From NCBI GenBank assembly GCA_964427955.1, contig CAYRWY010000423.1:1-5063 (forward strand): a stretch of 5,063 bases of DNA. Direction: 5' to 3'. Under the pieces are notes generated by a model. That model did not search any database. It saw only the letters and a list, made by a program, of their open reading frames with translations, and was not told the origin of the DNA. Made by a program: the position numbers and the translations under genes. Positions 4,222 to 5,063 of this stretch are shown in pieces. This DNA is from JACRBK01 sp964427955. GTDB taxonomy: Bacteria > Chloroflexota > Anaerolineae > Aggregatilineales > Aggregatilineaceae. The first letter of the stretch is position 1. Each line of letters starts with the position of its first letter.

Positions 4222-5063
4222 ATGATCTATTTGCTCGAAAAACAGGACTATCCCCGCGTGCGCGATCTTTACCGCCCGCTGGACTTTCATCTTGCGTCCG
4301 CCGCCGTGCTGGAAGGCAATAATCCCGGCTGGGTGTGGGTGGACGATCCCGCCGCGCCGCAGACCTCGTTCATGATCTCGCCGGAAGGCTGTTACCTGGC
4401 GGGCAAGCCGGGCAACGACAGCTTCAACCGGGCGCTGAATGCGGCGATCCAGACCGGCAAAATCCTGGGGCCGGATATTCCGCTGGTGCTGGTGCTGGCC
4501 TCGGACGACTGGATCACGGCGCTGAGCACGGTCGGCCAGCCGCGCAAGGTGATTCCCATCGCCCGGCGGCATTACGTGTATCCGGCCTCACCCCCCGACC
4601 CCCTCTCCAACCAAGTTGGCGAGGGGGAGAAAGCGGGCCTGCCCGACGGCTTCACGCTGCACCGCCTCGACGCGGCACTGCTGGAGCGTCCAGGGCTGAC
4701 GATCCCGGAGCACATCCGCGGCTGGATCAGCAACAACTGGGGATCGACCGAGGCGTACTTGCGTGACGGCTTCGGCTTCGCCACGCTGTACGGGAATGAG
4801 ATCGTGTGCTGGTCGCTGGCGGACTGCGTGAGCACACTCGGATGTGAGATCGGCATCCACACCGCCCCGGACTACCGGCGGCGCGGGCTGGCGGCGATCA
4901 CCGCCGCGGCGGCGGTCGATCACGCGCTGGCGCGCGGGCTGCCGCGGGTCGGCTGGCAGTGCAGCGAGGATAATCCCGGCTCGTGGGGGACCGCCGAAAA
5001 GGTGGGCTTCACGCTGGAACGGTGTTATATCCTGTATTATGTCGTCCCGGCGGACCGGCAGTA
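4222..5063 (+). CDS. GNAT-family acetyltransferase with in-frame repeat (3' end outside window)
   Basis: The frame is open from ATG 4222 to the window edge (280 codons, no stop seen). GAGG at 4213-4216 lies five bases upstream. The C-terminal half resembles the GNAT_acetyltran family (PF12746): WISNNWGSTEAYLRDGFGFATLY, then EIGIHTAPDYRRRGLA with the acetyl-CoA loop R219-R-R-G-L-A224, then WQCSEDNPGSWGTAEKVGF. The N-terminal half (MIYLLEKQDYPRVRDLYRPL...) fits the same family's less conserved lobe. Residues 122-139 (ASPPDPLSNQVGEGEKAG) are encoded by a copy of palindromic repeat module B and look unlike the rest of the protein; they probably form a surface loop between the two lobes. The substrate is unknown. 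The preceding 115 bases hold no convincing promoter. Confidence 0.85.
   Translation, partial: MIYLLEKQDYPRVRDLYRPLDFHLASAAVLEGNNPGWVWVDDPAAPQTSFMISPEGCYLAGKPGNDSFNRALNAAIQTGKILGPDIPLVLVLASDDWITALSTVGQPRKVIPIARRHYVYPASPPDPLSNQVGEGEKAGLPDGFTLHRLDAALLERPGLTIPEHIRGWISNNWGSTEAYLRDGFGFATLYGNEIVCWSLADCVSTLGCEIGIHTAPDYRRRGLAAITAAAAVDHALARGLPRVGWQCSEDNPGSWGTAEKVGFTLERCYILYYVVPADRQ
4584..4628. repeat. Palindromic repeat module B, copy 3, inside a coding sequence
   Basis: GGCCTCACCCCCC followed by ACCCCCTCTCC repeats the wording of copies 1 and 2. CCAAC (4607-4611) pairs with GTTGG (4615-4619), a T-C mismatch follows, then CCCCCTC pairs with GAGGGGG. The layout equals copy 2. It lies within the second acetyltransferase frame without adding a stop. 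Confidence 0.9.

Noticed and set aside
4111..4572. Minus-strand open frame of 153 codons overlapping the second acetyltransferase
   Set aside because: The plus-strand frame shows clear GNAT signatures; the minus-strand product shows none.
111..4628. CRISPR array
   Set aside because: Repeats are dispersed, unevenly spaced, variable and highly palindromic, with one inside a gene; there are no regular spacers.

Overview
The window is GC-rich DNA with tight gene packing, one AT-rich divergent promoter region, and several copies of C/G-rich palindromic repeats. The likely source is a Chloroflexota bacterium, perhaps an Anaerolineae-like lineage. That guess rests on gene style, on extended -10 boxes of the form TGGTANAAT just upstream of genes, and on the CCTCACCCC...GGGGTGAGG repeats. 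It is recollection and inference; no database was searched.

Layout. Positions 1-100 hold the last 32 codons of an unrecognised + strand gene. Positions 101-321 are a convergent intergenic gap with two repeat modules; the second, a long palindrome, ends in a T6 tract on the minus strand and so looks like the terminator of the next gene. Positions 322-804 (minus) encode a Fur-family metalloregulator that keeps its Cys pairs but lacks the usual His-rich sensing motif. Positions 805-1016 are an AT-rich divergent region with an exact 17-bp direct repeat. One copy lies in a near-perfect 23-bp palindrome with Fur-type 7-1-7 symmetry, followed by a good sigma70-type promoter. Positions 1017-3030 encode a secreted substrate-binding protein and a FecCD-type permease, the import half of a siderophore, heme or cobalamin ABC transporter. 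No ATPase gene follows. Positions 3059-3667 encode a GNAT acetyltransferase and 3712-3930 a 72-residue helical protein, each behind its own extended -10 box. Positions 3931-4221 are a composite of palindromic repeats. From 4222 to the window edge runs a second GNAT protein whose reading frame contains one of the same repeats, in frame.

How it fits together. The simplest reading is a metal-responsive import locus: the Fur-like protein, divergently transcribed, binds the AT-rich operator and controls the binding protein and permease, which must borrow or share an ATPase from elsewhere. The acetyltransferases and the small protein look like separately promoted accessory genes. The most unusual features are the in-frame repeat in the second acetyltransferase, the preserved pairing in the loop-proximal stem of the repeat copies, the unusual metal sites of the regulator, and a possible lost toxin gene at 3927 where a repeat begins.
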